A stretch of DNA of 64,000 nt from Paraspadella gotoi (taxonomy: Eukaryota; Chaetognatha): contig CM119267.1 of NCBI GenBank assembly GCA_051294375.1, forward strand, positions 23,313,486 to 23,377,485. The letters run 5' to 3'. This document shows, one piece after another, positions 22,831 through 34,109 of the stretch. Position numbers and translations under genes: made by a program. The notes under the pieces are model-generated. The model did not search any database. It was not told where the DNA came from and worked only from the letters and a program-made list of their open reading frames with translations. Position 1 is the first letter of the stretch, and the number at the start of each line of letters is the position of its first letter.

Positions 22831-23266
22831 GAAAGAAAGGAAAGAAAAAAAGAAAGATAGTCAGTTTGCTAAATTATTTTCTAATTTTACTAAGTATGCT
22901 GATTGAAAATCTATTGAGTTATTCACAATTAGCGGAATTTTTTTTTTTCAATTGACAATTCATTTATCCCATTGAATCTAGCTTCGCCAAATTATTTTGC
23001 GCTTCCAATTTTGTTTAATTTTTGTTAGTCCAAATTTTTCGTCGCGTTTATTGACGTTGCGACAAAATTACCCTAATTAGTCATCGTCATTATATTTATG
23101 TGCCATTTATTTTCCTGACCGTTTTTATTTATTAATTAGTAATTACTCGCCCTCCCCTCGTTTTAGGACGTGCTAAGTTCGCTTCTATCTCAATTACTTG
23201 TTCTCGACTTTTGCACTGTTGTCATTTATTTATTTACTCGCAAAAGACTAAAACTCAAAATAAACA
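22831..23266. other. Intergenic
   Basis: AT-rich spacer before TUBGCP5. No coding-like frame seen. Confidence 0.5.
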
Positions 23267-26200
23267 ATGAATCATTCCGAGGACATAAAATCTGACTTGG
23301 AGCGCCTCGTGCTCCGCGTCTTTCCCCATTTGGCCAAGAGCGATCAGAACTTTTCCATCTGCATGGACTTTGCTCAGTCTCACGTGCGGCGTCACACTTT
23401 TCTCGCCCCCGACGCGCACAAGATCCGTCGCGCCCTAGACGGGATCGTGGAGAAAATCGCCGTTCACTCGCAGACCAACAAGGTACGGTAGCAACTACGT
23501 AATCATTGCACCAACTACTTCCTATTTATAATGATTGACCGATCCTTCATCAAATCAACATCCCCCCCCTACATCAGGCCGATTCCCTCAAACGCCTCGT
23601 GGATTCCTTCCCCCGCTCGCCCCTCTTCGAAGAGACGCCAAAGATCAAATCCTTGACGGGCGGAGGGGAGACTCACTTCGCCGTTCTCTCCTTCCTCCTC
23701 GAACTCTCTCAACAGCCGACGGTCTCCTATCGCCACCTCCGCCTCGCCCTTCCTTTCGCCGCGTCGAAAAAGGCCGGCGAGGAGGACGCCGACGCCTTCG
23801 ATTGGCCGGCGTTTTTGAGGGAAGGCGAGGAGGACTTTAATCGATCCGACGCCACCTCAGGGTTTTTGGATTCTTCGTCGGGCGGAAGCGATTTCGAGGA
23901 AGAGGTACGTATTTCAGTCTATCAATGTTTGTGGATACCTTTTGTCTCGAAATTTATTTATAACAACTCAAGTTTAATAAAGAAAAACATCGATTTGGGA
24001 AACAGTGCTAATTTTATTTAGACCATGCATTAGACACATTTTTTTCCGCTGAAAATGGTCATAGAGTCTCCAAAAATGTGTCATTCTGTTCGTATTTAAA
24101 CGTTCTTTAAGAAAAAAAACCTTTCAAAGATTTTTAAATACTTCTCGCCTCTCCCAGGGCGTCAAAGTGCCACGAGCGTCAAATTTATCGATTTTTGATA
24201 TTTTCTTTATTTTCTTGTTTATAATAGCTAATTTTAAATAATTTTTCAATAATATGTTATGATTTATTAGGTTATTCCAATAAAAAAATCTTATAGATTT
24301 GTATTTGCATTGTATCAGTATCTTTAACCGGAAAAAATGCCACAGACCGGAAATGACTCACCAAAAATCACGTTATTTTCATAAAAATTTACAATTTAGG
24401 AATTTTTCCGAAAAAAAAATATATGAAAGCTAGAAAAATATTTTAAATTTTATAAGTCATTGCAAAAGATGAGAAAAAGATAGATACCCGGGACGAAAAT
24501 GCAGAATTAGTTCATATTTACTTCAATTTGTAAATTCGGAGCGCGTGACTGGAATCAAGTATGATTCTGACCGGACTCACGCTTGAAAATAGGAAGAACA
24601 GGCTTGTCAAGGAAAGATTTGATGAGAAAAACAGTGAGACTGGATTTAATTTTAAAAACATCTTAAATTTAACGTATTGTAAAATATTTTTTTAAAAAGT
24701 TTTTTATAATAAATATCAATCTTTTATGATTACGGGAAGAAAACCTTGCAATACCATCATATGTCATAAAGATCCAGAGATTTAATCACTACAATCTAAC
24801 GATGCTTGATATTATGCCGAACACTAAACATGGAAAAATGCCAGAAACTATTACAGTTACATTAAAAGCAGCAAGAGTGAATATGGTCAGCCATCAGCAC
24901 TGCTGATCGGGCATGTCTATCAACCGACAACCTTTTTCTCCTTTTACGAGATATTGTTTCGTCACAGTAAAGTTGTCATGAAAATGGTTTTTTCTTTGCT
25001 TTCACTTATTTCCTGAGATCCGTAAAGAAGTTCATATGACCAAGTTAAATCTTAAAAGGTAAAATTTAAAAAAAAAGTTTTATTGATCGTAATTAATCTC
25101 ATCTCCAGGAAACCTTTAACTTCTGAAAATTTTTATTGAAATGACCTGTAGGACATAACTCCCTATGTAGTTCGTCGCTTTAAATTTACTTTTGTAAAAG
25201 TGTTTAAAAAATATAAACAATCAATATTTGTTTAAGCGCGTTCTTGCATTTATATCCTGAATATGCTTAATTTCTCGTGCTGTTTAGTCTGAGCCCCCAG
25301 CAAAAAGTTTATGTCACCATTATGTCATTTTACATGTACATCATGGCGGATGCGCTCCCCCTCTAAAAAATAAACGCAATGCAATGAAAGACGCAATGGT
25401 GGCGGTCTTAAAATGCCTGTTTTCCATTTCAAACAATATTGCCAATGCCTTGTATGTACGATGATAGTCATCTGGAAGAATTTATAACGAATAGTCTTGC
25501 TTGTTTTTTCAGTTCCAATATTTGTTTTAACAATTTGGTAAAATGATATTATAAAATGAAACATAAAAATTCTTCCATGCTTACACGATTTGAGCCGTCA
25601 AGTGAATGGAAAGACAATTCAAATTTCCAAGCTTTCGTCACCTTTTTAAACAGATTTCCTCTGCTCAAGCCACTGAGCGTAAGGTCAAGTTTGCAAGTGC
25701 CATGACCTTTTGCAATTCCCAATAATCTTGAGCAAACTTCATTCAGGATTTTTGCAGGCAATTGATATGAATCAACGGCGACATCCCAAGTAATAGTTTT
25801 AAACGTTGAAAAACGGTTACGGCCATTTTGGTCACATGATCTCATCTATATCCCTCATATACTGATTTTTTTTGCCATAAAACTTTTGGTTACGAAATAC
25901 ATTATTTTTTACTTTTTAAAACTTGGTCTTTGCCATTTTTCTTGTAGCAATTAAAATTATTTGAATCTGTGATCTAAATTTTTCATTTTTAGGAAAAATT
26001 TCAAAGTAATTAATTAACTTCCGGTTTATTATATTATTAAAAATTCTTAATAACGGTTTGAGGTGTTTAAATTACGATTAAATATTTTGGGTAACATTTA
26101 ATATAACAGGTAATACAAATTTTATCCTTATTTTTATAATTATCTAAAAAATTGTTTTGAAAGACCTCAAAAATGGCTGAAAATCAATTATTTTGACGCC

Positions 26201-26452
26201 CGTGGCACTTTAACGCCCTCGGGAAAGCGAGATATTAAAAAATGCATTATAAATGCTTTCATTGTGTATAGCTCTAAAATACGAAAAGAATGACACCTTT
26301 TTCATAACTCTATGACAATTTTCAGCGGAAAAAAATGTGTCTACCATGCATTCAAACCATTTAGCTGGTTCATTATTCAAGGCCAGAGAAATTGTGGTGA
26401 GGTAAAAAATTATTTACAAATAAGAGAAGGTGAGAGGAAGAGGAGGAGACTC

Positions 26453-26483
<31 letters not shown>

Positions 26484-29400
26484 AACTTTCAACCAAAAAG
26501 GGATTAATCCCTCATCCCCCTCCCCCCTTGTTCTTCGTCCGGGATGTAGGTGGTCCAATTGGCTTCCATGCATCTGTTTTCACGTATGCTCCTTTGTCTT
26601 CGTTGAGCCCTTTGCCTGGTCCACAATCAAAATGACGAATCCAAAGAGCTTCTTCCACTCTTAGATGGTGCTTGAGCATTCTTTGGTTTTTGATTCGTGG
26701 CTGAGAGATGATTTCAGGTTCCCAGATGAAAGGGGCATCGCAATGCTCTCGATGTTGTGTCAAGCCGGAATGACGCCAATTACCCGACTCGGCTGCTCTT
26801 TTGTGTTCTGCCGTTCGAGTTTCAAAACTACGACAGGTTTCTCCAATGTATCGAGCCTTAGGAGAGCAAGAGCAACGAAAGCTATAGATTCCGCGTCCCT
26901 TTTTTGGCGACGGCTTTGTTTTTGTTTGGGGCGCAGAGGATGTTTGCCAGCGTCTGTCCGCTCCTGCTAAAGAGTGATGCTCCTGCCTTTTTAAAAGCTC
27001 TTTGCAGTTGTTGGGTGATACCTGGAAGGTATGGAAGTGTAGCATAAGGGCGGAGTTCGTATTTTGGTCGTTATGGAAAGGCAGTTCAGCAAAAAGGTTT
27101 GCTACAGTAGGTTGTTGTTGTGATCGTTGTAGTACGTCATTGTTGTTGCTGTAGTTGTCTTTGTTTTCGGCTTTTATCTGATGGATGGTATTAATCCCTT
27201 TTTGGTTGAAAGTTTCTCTCTCTCTCTCTCTTTCTCTCTCTCTGAGTCTCCTCCTCTTCCTCTCACCTTCTCTTATTTGTAAATAATTTTTTACCTCACC
27301 ACAATTTCTCTGGCCTTGTATAATGAACCAGCTAAATGGTTTGAATGCATGGTCTAAATAAAATTAGCACTGTTTCCCAAATCGATGTTTTTCTTTATCA
27401 AACTACTCGGTGCATGAGATGACACTTAACAACTCAAGTTTACTAACGAATTCAATAAACTAGACAGTCTTCTGGAAAGAGCGTAGATTTAAAACATGCG
27501 GAATTTCAAGAATCTTCAAGAATTTGAGTCCAACACAACAGTGCAATCTAAAGTCATGGAATGAATTGACTTTGGATAATTTTCGTATTGGTTGTACAAT
27601 TTTTTTTGTCACCTTCAAAAGATAACAATTTTTATAAACTTCCCGTTATAAATCCCCTTTCCCCTTCTGTAATAAGGATGAAACTACCAAAGCGGAACTT
27701 ACCTCAACTGCCACGACGACGGCCCCCACAGCCCCAACAGCCGCCACCGCCGCCACAACCGCCACGGCCACCGCCGCCACCGCCAATGATGAACCTTCCA
27801 TCCACGAAGACTCAAGTTCGCGCAGCAGCGTTACTCTTTCGCAATATTCCGACCGCGCCTCTCGGGACCGGAAGTGGCTGGAGAGAAACCTCATGCCCGA
27901 GTACTGGCGCGGCAAAAAGGCCTCGCCCAACGAAATCATCTTGGAGAACCCTAAGATGACGGGCTGCTTGGCGGCGCATTGGCAGCGCAAGTTGTTGCTG
28001 GACCAGAACGCGGGGGCTTTGGTGCCATCGGATTCGGCGCCGACGTCTTGGTTGACGGAATCGCAGGTATAAAGGTATTAAGGTATGAAGAATCATCTGA
28101 ATATGCTAGTTAAATTTAAAATAGATTTGTGGACCATTCAATTTCTTTCAGAGAGTCAATAGTTCATTGGTTTTGAATTTATATATGGGGAAGATTTTTT
28201 TTCTCTCTCGCTATCCGTTTTCACTCTCGATTGTTGATTGTAAATTGTTGATTGTTGACATAATTTTTAGTTTAAAAGTTTTGGAATGATTTCAGTATAA
28301 GAAATTCTACCTTTTCATTTCCCAGGCCCTCCGCGAATGCCTTTGGCTTCTCCGCGGCACGAATCTCCGCTCCCCCATTTTTATCGTAAAACACGACTCC
28401 TCGTCCTCCCTCCCTCTCGCCATCCATCCTAACCCCAAATTCTGTCTCTCCAGTCTAACGCCGGCCGAATGGGCCAAAGTCGTGGCCGAGTTCTCTCGGT
28501 ACGCCAAAGTGCGCTCTCGCATCGACGATTTTATCCAGGCAAGTTTGGACGGGGAATTCCATTTTTTTGATTCGTAGTTTATTATTGACTTATTTATTCG
28601 TTTAACTTGCAGCGAGTATTCCGCGCCGACCGTCCCCTTGACGCCGACCGACCCCTTCCTAGAACTTACCAAGCCTTCGCCGGCGGACTCAATCAACTCA
28701 CCAAAGAAGACCTCAGCTTCGACGTAGAATCCCTGGAGAAAGAACTCATCGCCTGCAAGCGAACGACGGCGGCCACGCTGTCCAGCGTCTTCGAGACTCT
28801 CGCGCCTCGTCTACGACTCCTCGACGCAATCGCCGACGTCCTCGAGCACAGCGTCGAAACGGACGACGCCGCCTCCGACAACGCGCTCCGAGCCACGCGT
28901 CTTCTCTCCGTCGTTCATCGCGTCGTCGAACACTTGGACGCCTCCGCCTCAGGCGCCGAAGGGCCCGACTCCGTCCTCTCTTCTTTGATCTGGCTTTGGG
29001 CCCAGACCCTGCAACCGATCGTCGAGATTGTCGACGACTGGATCCGCACCGGCCGCCTTGACGACACGAAGGGTGAATTCTTTATTTGGCGCAACCCCGA
29101 CGTTCGTCTCGACGAAGAAGGCTTTTGGGCAAGGGGCTACGGATTCGCCGTGCCCGCCGCCGCCGCCGGAGTTGACGGAGAGGTCGAGAACGTCGCCGAC
29201 GAGGCGCTTCGCTGTCACTTCTTCGCTCCCTCCATCGTCAAGAACGTTGTGATGGCGGGGAAGTCGATGGAGATCCTGCGCAGCCTTTCCAAGACGGAAG
29301 CCGACGATTCGCGATTCCAACGACGACACTTCGCTTCGTCTCTCTATTCCGATTTCGTCGACGCCCTCTTCCATTCTCATTCGCCAAAGAAACTCAGATT

Positions 29401-31002
29401 CGCCGCCAATCTCACTTCCGACGGACCGAACGGCGCCGGTTTAGCCGAGGTACATAGTTAATTGAAGATTATATTCATAGGAATTAAAATAGATTCAAAA
29501 TTAAATTTGTGTTTACAATGGTAATTTTCGATTTTCGATTAAATCTAATTTTGATTTCTAAATAAATGAAACTAATTTAATTATTTCATTCAGTAATTTT
29601 TTACAACGTTTCCTACTCATTTCAGAGCGACATCTTCTCCGCCCTCGACGCTAACGTCCGCGACGAGCTTCGAACCACTTATCCGGATCCTCTCCTCGTC
29701 TTCAATTTTACTCAGACTTTCTCCTTCGATCTCGTGGGCGACATCGAGGCGATGAACGAAAACGCCGAGGGATTTCATCGCTCCACTCTCGAGAGGAAAA
29801 AGCGAGAGGTCCGTTGCGCCTGTCTCAAACGGGACGATCTCTCATTTCCTTCCTTCGGCCGCCTGCTCGACGCCTGCTTGTTTCCCTTGGTCCGGAAACG
29901 TTCGGTGTTGGTGTGTCAAGCGCTGGTAGACAGCCTACTGAAGAAGTCGGCCTTGCTGGAGGAATTGTCGGCGCTGCGAAAGGTCTACTTGCTGGAGGCC
30001 GGAGATGCGATGCACACGTTTTGCCTCGAGGTGTTCGATCGACTCAACGCCGGCGACGAATCTGTTCGTCAAGAGGGATTTTTAAACTCGGCCTTTGACG
30101 ACGCGTTGTCGAGACATCACGAGGCCGTTGCCGATCGCGTCACCGTCGTCGTCGGCGCCGTCGCCGAAGACTCGGCCGGAGATTCTTCCTCTCCCATCCA
30201 CGCCCTCGACGGATTGAAGATCGAGATGGACGTCCCTTGGCCCGTCTTTCCCCTCATCGTGACTCCGTCTCATTTGGAGGTCTACGATAGCATTTTCGTG
30301 AGTCTGCTTCAGATCAAGCGGGCCAAGCATTGTCTCGACTCGTTAAAATTCGAAGATCTCCGCATCGACCCCGTGGAGATCCTCAACGCTATCAATGGCG
30401 GCGCCGGGGCGGCGCTCCTTCCCCGCGACTCCCACGGCGACTTCGCTCCGGTCCACGTCGCAGTCGCGCACCTTCGCCACCGCGTGATCCTCTTCCGACA
30501 CCGCCTGGCACACTTTGTCAATTCGCTACACAACTACGTCATGCAGCGGATCCTCCACGTTATCCGCGTCGACTTTCAAAAGAAGCTCGAAGCCGCGGGA
30601 GAGATCGAGAACGTGGACGAGCTGCGGCAAATGCACGGCGAGTTCGTACAGCAAGTGTGGGAACGATGCCCGCTCAATCCCAGTTTCCGCAATTTTCGCC
30701 AGCTTATCCTCAAGATGCTCAACATCGCCGTTGTGTTGCATCAGCGCTGGCGGTCGTCGCCGTCGTCGGGCGCCTCTGTTTCTCTATTATCTCCGACTCG
30801 CCGGCTTCCGGAAAAGCCGCTCGACCTCTCGCCGGATTTACCGATAGCTCCCTCGGTCGTGATTACCCCTAAGAACTTCGAGGATATGGACTACCAAATG
30901 AGGCAGTTGATCGTCTTCATTCAAACTTTTCTCGAGAAGGTGGTCAAGAGGGGAAGCTTCCCGCATTTAGAGGCTTTTGCTCGGGAGATTTTACCGCGGT
31001 GA
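23267..31002 (+). CDS. TUBGCP5: Gamma-tubulin complex component 5
   Basis: GCP5 is a GRIP-domain subunit of the gamma-tubulin ring complex that nucleates microtubules at centrosomes. Six exons: 23267-23482, 23578-23904, 27677-28066, 28326-28538, 28613-29449, 29626-31002, totalling 3,360 nt (1,119 aa; human 1,024). Matching blocks are FAQSHVRRHTFLAPDAHKI near the start, RTYQAFAGGLNQL, TLAPRLRLLDAI, SLIWLWAQTLQPIVEIVDDW, NVVMAGKSMEILRSL (GRIP1), then HALDGLKIEMDVPWPV, LQIKRAKHCLDSL, HFVNSLHNYVMQRIL and GSFPHLEAFAREI (GRIP2). Exon 3 opens with an Ala/Thr-rich linker of about 40 residues. Intron 4 has a GC donor (cag|gcaagt at 28539-28540). Intron 2 (3.77 kb) is swollen by nested mobile elements. 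Confidence 0.94.
24031..26343. mobile_element. TIR element, 2.3 kb, 8-bp target duplication
   Basis: Termini are tagacacatttttttccgct at the left and its reverse complement at the right. Similarity between the ends decays over about 180 bp and includes a conserved patch, gtgtcattct-ttcgtattt, then aaagtgccac. The target duplication is ccatgcat at 24023-24030 and 26344-26351. The inverted host arm at 27345-27352 shows the same locus without the element, which proves insertion. An 8-bp duplication and TA/CA-starting ends suggest hAT, but long diverged ends are atypical and the class is not certain. The interior (24.3-26.1 kb) has short minus-strand frames (25325-25564, 25549-25845) and no transposase motif I recognise. 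Probably non-autonomous or decayed. Confidence 0.75.
26512..27196 (-). pseudogene. Penelope-like element fragment with GIY-YIG endonuclease
   Basis: On the minus strand the frame is open from the inverted-repeat junction near 27196 to a stop at 26512. The first Met is at 27045. Motifs are GRGIYSFRCSC (GIY), ARYIGETCRSFETR (YIG plus the conserved Arg) and TAEHKRA, followed by a His/Cys-containing stretch and LRVEEALWIRHF. This is the endonuclease domain at the C-terminus of EN-containing Penelope-like retroelements. The reverse transcriptase part is absent, so the copy is 5'-truncated and dead. The sequence after the stop is a GA-rich 3' UTR, duplicated in inverted orientation at 27197-27405. 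Confidence 0.85.
27570..27608 (+). repeat. Fragment of the 135-bp repeat tail
   Basis: ttggataattttcgtattgg and flanks match the 3' end of the dispersed repeat at 14350-14391 and 37354-37390. Confidence 0.5.
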
Positions 31003-31501
31003 CGTTAGTCTTTATCTCTCATTTCTAACCTGTGATCTCTCCTAGTCAATACTGTCGTGTCTCAGTTTTGTTAAGCTACTACTTTAATTAATACAAATTT
31101 CCAGTGAACTAGTTGTATTATTATCACTATTATGATTAATAATGGTTAACACGGTCTGTTTTTTTCGTTATTTTGAAACTTTTCACTCTTACAAATTATT
31201 CGTTGTTTGTTGTTCCAACCTCATAAAAATAGTTCGTGTTATCTTTTATTATTTATTTTAAAGTGGATTTTCGAGCGTATCTTTTTCTCGAAAATGCAGT
31301 CCCCACATCACTTTACCATTTATAGAATTAATGCCGTTAACTTGGTTGTATTCCCATAGTTAAATCAGGTTATTTAAAAAAATGTTGTGCCTTGAAACGA
31401 GGAGAGCCGATTAGTAGGATAAAGGAAAAAAAATAATTTCAAAACAAACACCACCTACAAACAAAACTCAAAGAATAAGAATAACAAAAAAAGGGACGAC
31501 A
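31003..31501. other. Intergenic
   Basis: AT-rich spacer between TUBGCP5 and VTI1B. Nothing recognised. Confidence 0.5.
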
Positions 31502-32246
31502 ATGTCCTCGGAACAGTTCGAAAACAACGAGGACGATTTAAAGAGCCTCGTTGATGGACTTCGATCTCGCATCGAGAATCGCCTCCCGCGTCTGACTGGC
31601 GAGGAGCGGAAGTCGGCCGTGCGGGAGAGCGAACGAGAGATCGACGATGCCGAGGCTCTGGTCAAAGAGATGAGGGAGGAGGCGAGCGTCGCCCCGCCGC
31701 AGTATCGCTCGCAAATGATGACTAAAGTGAGTGGAAATATTTGAAATAGATTTCGATAAGAAATTTTATTTTAAAAGTTACGGGCAAATTTACGTACGGT
31801 TTTTTCGTACTTTTCGGTTTAAGGTTCGACAAAGGGAGCAAGACATCGTCTCTATCAAACGCAGTCTCGAAAAACATTCCCTGACGGCTCGCGACGCGCC
31901 GTTCCGCGGAGGCGCGCGATCGCTGGAGGAGCAACACCGAGCACAATTAGTGCAGGGAACCGCGTCTCTGAGCCGCGGGAGCGATAGCCTCGCGCGCACC
32001 CATCAACTCGCCGCGGAAACCGACCAGATCGGCACCGACATTCTCGAGGATCTGGGCACGCAGCGAGAACAGCTCGTCCGCGTGCAGACGCGCGTGCACG
32101 AGACTGACGCGACGTTGCGGAGCAGCGCCAAAACTATCCGAACCATGGGTCGCAGGGTCATGACCAACAAACTCATTCTGGTCGTTATAATCGTCTTAGA
32201 AATCGCCATTTTGTGCGGATTGGTATATTGGAAATTTTTCACCTGA
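31502..32246 (+). CDS. VTI1B: Vesicle SNARE VTI1B
   Basis: A Qb-SNARE that mediates fusion in the late endosome/lysosome and trans-Golgi pathway. Two exons: 31502-31726 and 31824-32246, total 648 nt (215 aa; human 232). The N-terminal half is helical, as in the Habc domain. The SNARE motif runs through LARTHQLAAETDQIGTDILEDLGTQREQL, with the central glutamine in TDQIG. It is followed by the family-typical SSAKTIRTMGRRVMTNKL. The C-terminal anchor is LILVVIIVLEIAILCGLVYW with a short KFFT tail. The C-terminal block resembles VTI1B more than VTI1A. The gene is intact. Confidence 0.93.
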
Positions 32247-32529
32247 ATTTGTTTTATATCAATTAGTTGTAAATGTTTTTGTTTGAATCGGTGAACGTCG
32301 TTGTTACTTGATACGTCGAAAAAAGATTTCAATTATCTCGTTTTTACTCTTATTTCTGTCACGAATAAGCTGCCGCACGCTTGTTCAATGTTCTACAAAT
32401 TTTTATTTCATCTCGCGATAAACATTTGCCCTCTTTGCCGGTTAATCAATGATTATTGATGATCACCTTCGCTCCCCACGCCTTTCTAGTCACTTTAACT
32501 CAGGAACGCCGCCGTCGCGTCGCCGCGAA

Positions 32530-33930
32530 ATGGCATCGTCGAGTTCGACTGTCACGGGTGACGCCGCCTCCGACGTCGCTGATAACGCCTACTTTGCCGA
32601 ATACTCGGATCTCTCCGTCCAAGAGTTAATGCTCAAAGACTCAGTCCGCGTCACCGCTTACCGGGATGCCGTGAGAGATAATAGCCATCTTTTTGAAGGG
32701 AAGGTGTGTCTCAAGTTTCTGTTCACTTGCTCTTTCGTTATATTTCGTTTATCTTTAGCTTATGTTATTCTTTCTTTATGTATTTTTTTCTCATCACTTT
32801 TAATATCCTTCAATTCTTCCCACCCACTCAGACGGTTATGGATGTTGGCGCCGGAGTCGGCGTCTTGTCTCTCTTCTGCGCGCGCGCCGGCGCTAAACGC
32901 GTTTACGCCGTCGAAGGTAGCGGGGCGGCGATGGTGGCGGAGCGGGTGGTGGCCAAGAACGGGATGAAGGAGGTTGTGAAGGTGGTTCATCGAAGGGTGG
33001 AAGACATCAACGACATGGACGATGTTGAGGTCGACGTCATCATCTCCGAATGGATGGGTGCGTCGATGGGAGGAGGGCATCGGGTAAATGGAAAATTGGG
33101 CGAACCAATCAATTTACCAATCAATTCTAGGCTTTTATCTCCTTCACGAATCCATGCTCGACACTGTGATCTTCGCCCGCGATAAATGGCTCAAACCCGA
33201 AGGTCTCCTCTTCCCTTCCTTCGCCTACCTTCTCCTCGCCCCCGTCGACATGTCGGTCAACCTCGCCGAGACGGCGGCCGCTTGGACCGACTTTCACGGG
33301 TTCGACCTTAGCCCGGTCGGCGCCGCCTTAGACGCTCGCCGCGCCGCCAAGCCCGCCGTCCTCGACGTGTCCGAGTCCCAACTTCTCGCCGACCCGCGGA
33401 CCCTGGCCTCTTTCGACCTGAAGACCGTCTCGTCGGACGAAGCGGCCGCCGTCTTCCAGGCGTTGACCTTCGACGTAGACTTGGGCGAATCGTCAAAGCC
33501 TTCGAAATCCTCTTCCTCTTCTACGCGCCCCTTTCACGGCTTCGCCTGTTGGTTCGACGTCGTTTTCGCCGGCGACCCTTCCGCCCGTCCCATCACTCTC
33601 ACGACCCGCCCCGGCGCCCCGTCGACCCATTGGAAGCAAACCGTCTTTTTCCTACCTCGGGCATCCGAGGTCCGCCACGACGACGTCGTCTCATGCTACG
33701 CCACGTTGACGCGGGACTTGGACAATCCGCGCCGTTACGACGTCTGCATCGATTTGCGTCGGGACGGGGTGGAGGACGAGGAGGAGGGAGATATAGACAT
33801 GGAGGGAAAGGATCATCCGCTGCCGTGCGACTGCGGAGCCGCGAGGTGCGCCCTTATAAAGGCGGTGCTGGAAAAATACGCCAGGGAGGAGACAGAACGA
33901 TTGGAGGCAGAAGCGGAGTTGCACGAATAA
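32530..33930 (+). CDS. PRMT6: Protein arginine N-methyltransferase 6
   Basis: A type I arginine methyltransferase; PRMT6 makes asymmetric dimethylarginine, notably on histone H3R2. Three exons: 32530-32703, 32832-33057, 33131-33930, total 1,200 nt (399 aa; human 375). It has YFAEYSDLSVQELMLKDSVRVTAYRDAV, motif I VMDVGAGVGVLSLFCARAGA, the AVEGS acidic residue for SAM, and the double-E loop ISEWMGFYLLHESMLD with both glutamates present. The THW loop is STHWKQ. HGFACWFDVVF and DNPRRYDV favour PRMT6 over PRMT1/3/8. The N-terminus is short and Ser-rich. An acidic insertion and Cys-rich tail (residues 345-375) are unusual. It sits four genes upstream of an RGG-rich pair that would be a plausible substrate type, which is only an inference. 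Confidence 0.88.
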
Positions 33931-34109
33931 AAAAAACAAAAAACTTGAACTATGAAACTTGGATTATTTCGTTTTGTTCTGAAACATTTGGAAAAATCTT
34001 TTTTTTTTCCGCTACGCCGATTGGAAATTTAATCATTGAATTAAGAAGTCTGTTGTTCACCTTTACTCGAGGCTCACGATTCATTGTTTATTTTTTTAGT
34101 CGAGTTAAA

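Larger units (their letters stand above)
23961..27442. mobile_element. Composite Penelope-like insertion with 16-bp target duplication
   Basis: The segment is bounded by the identical direct repeat taacaactcaagttta at 23961-23976 and 27427-27442. Inside, the left arm (23977-24030 continued at 26344-26508) and the right arm (about 27197-27405) are inverted copies of one another. Between the arms lies a GIY-YIG coding fragment on the minus strand. Penelope-like elements are known to insert as partial copies with flanking repeats in direct or inverted order, which fits. The left arm is split by a later TIR element at 24031-26343. Confidence 0.75.
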
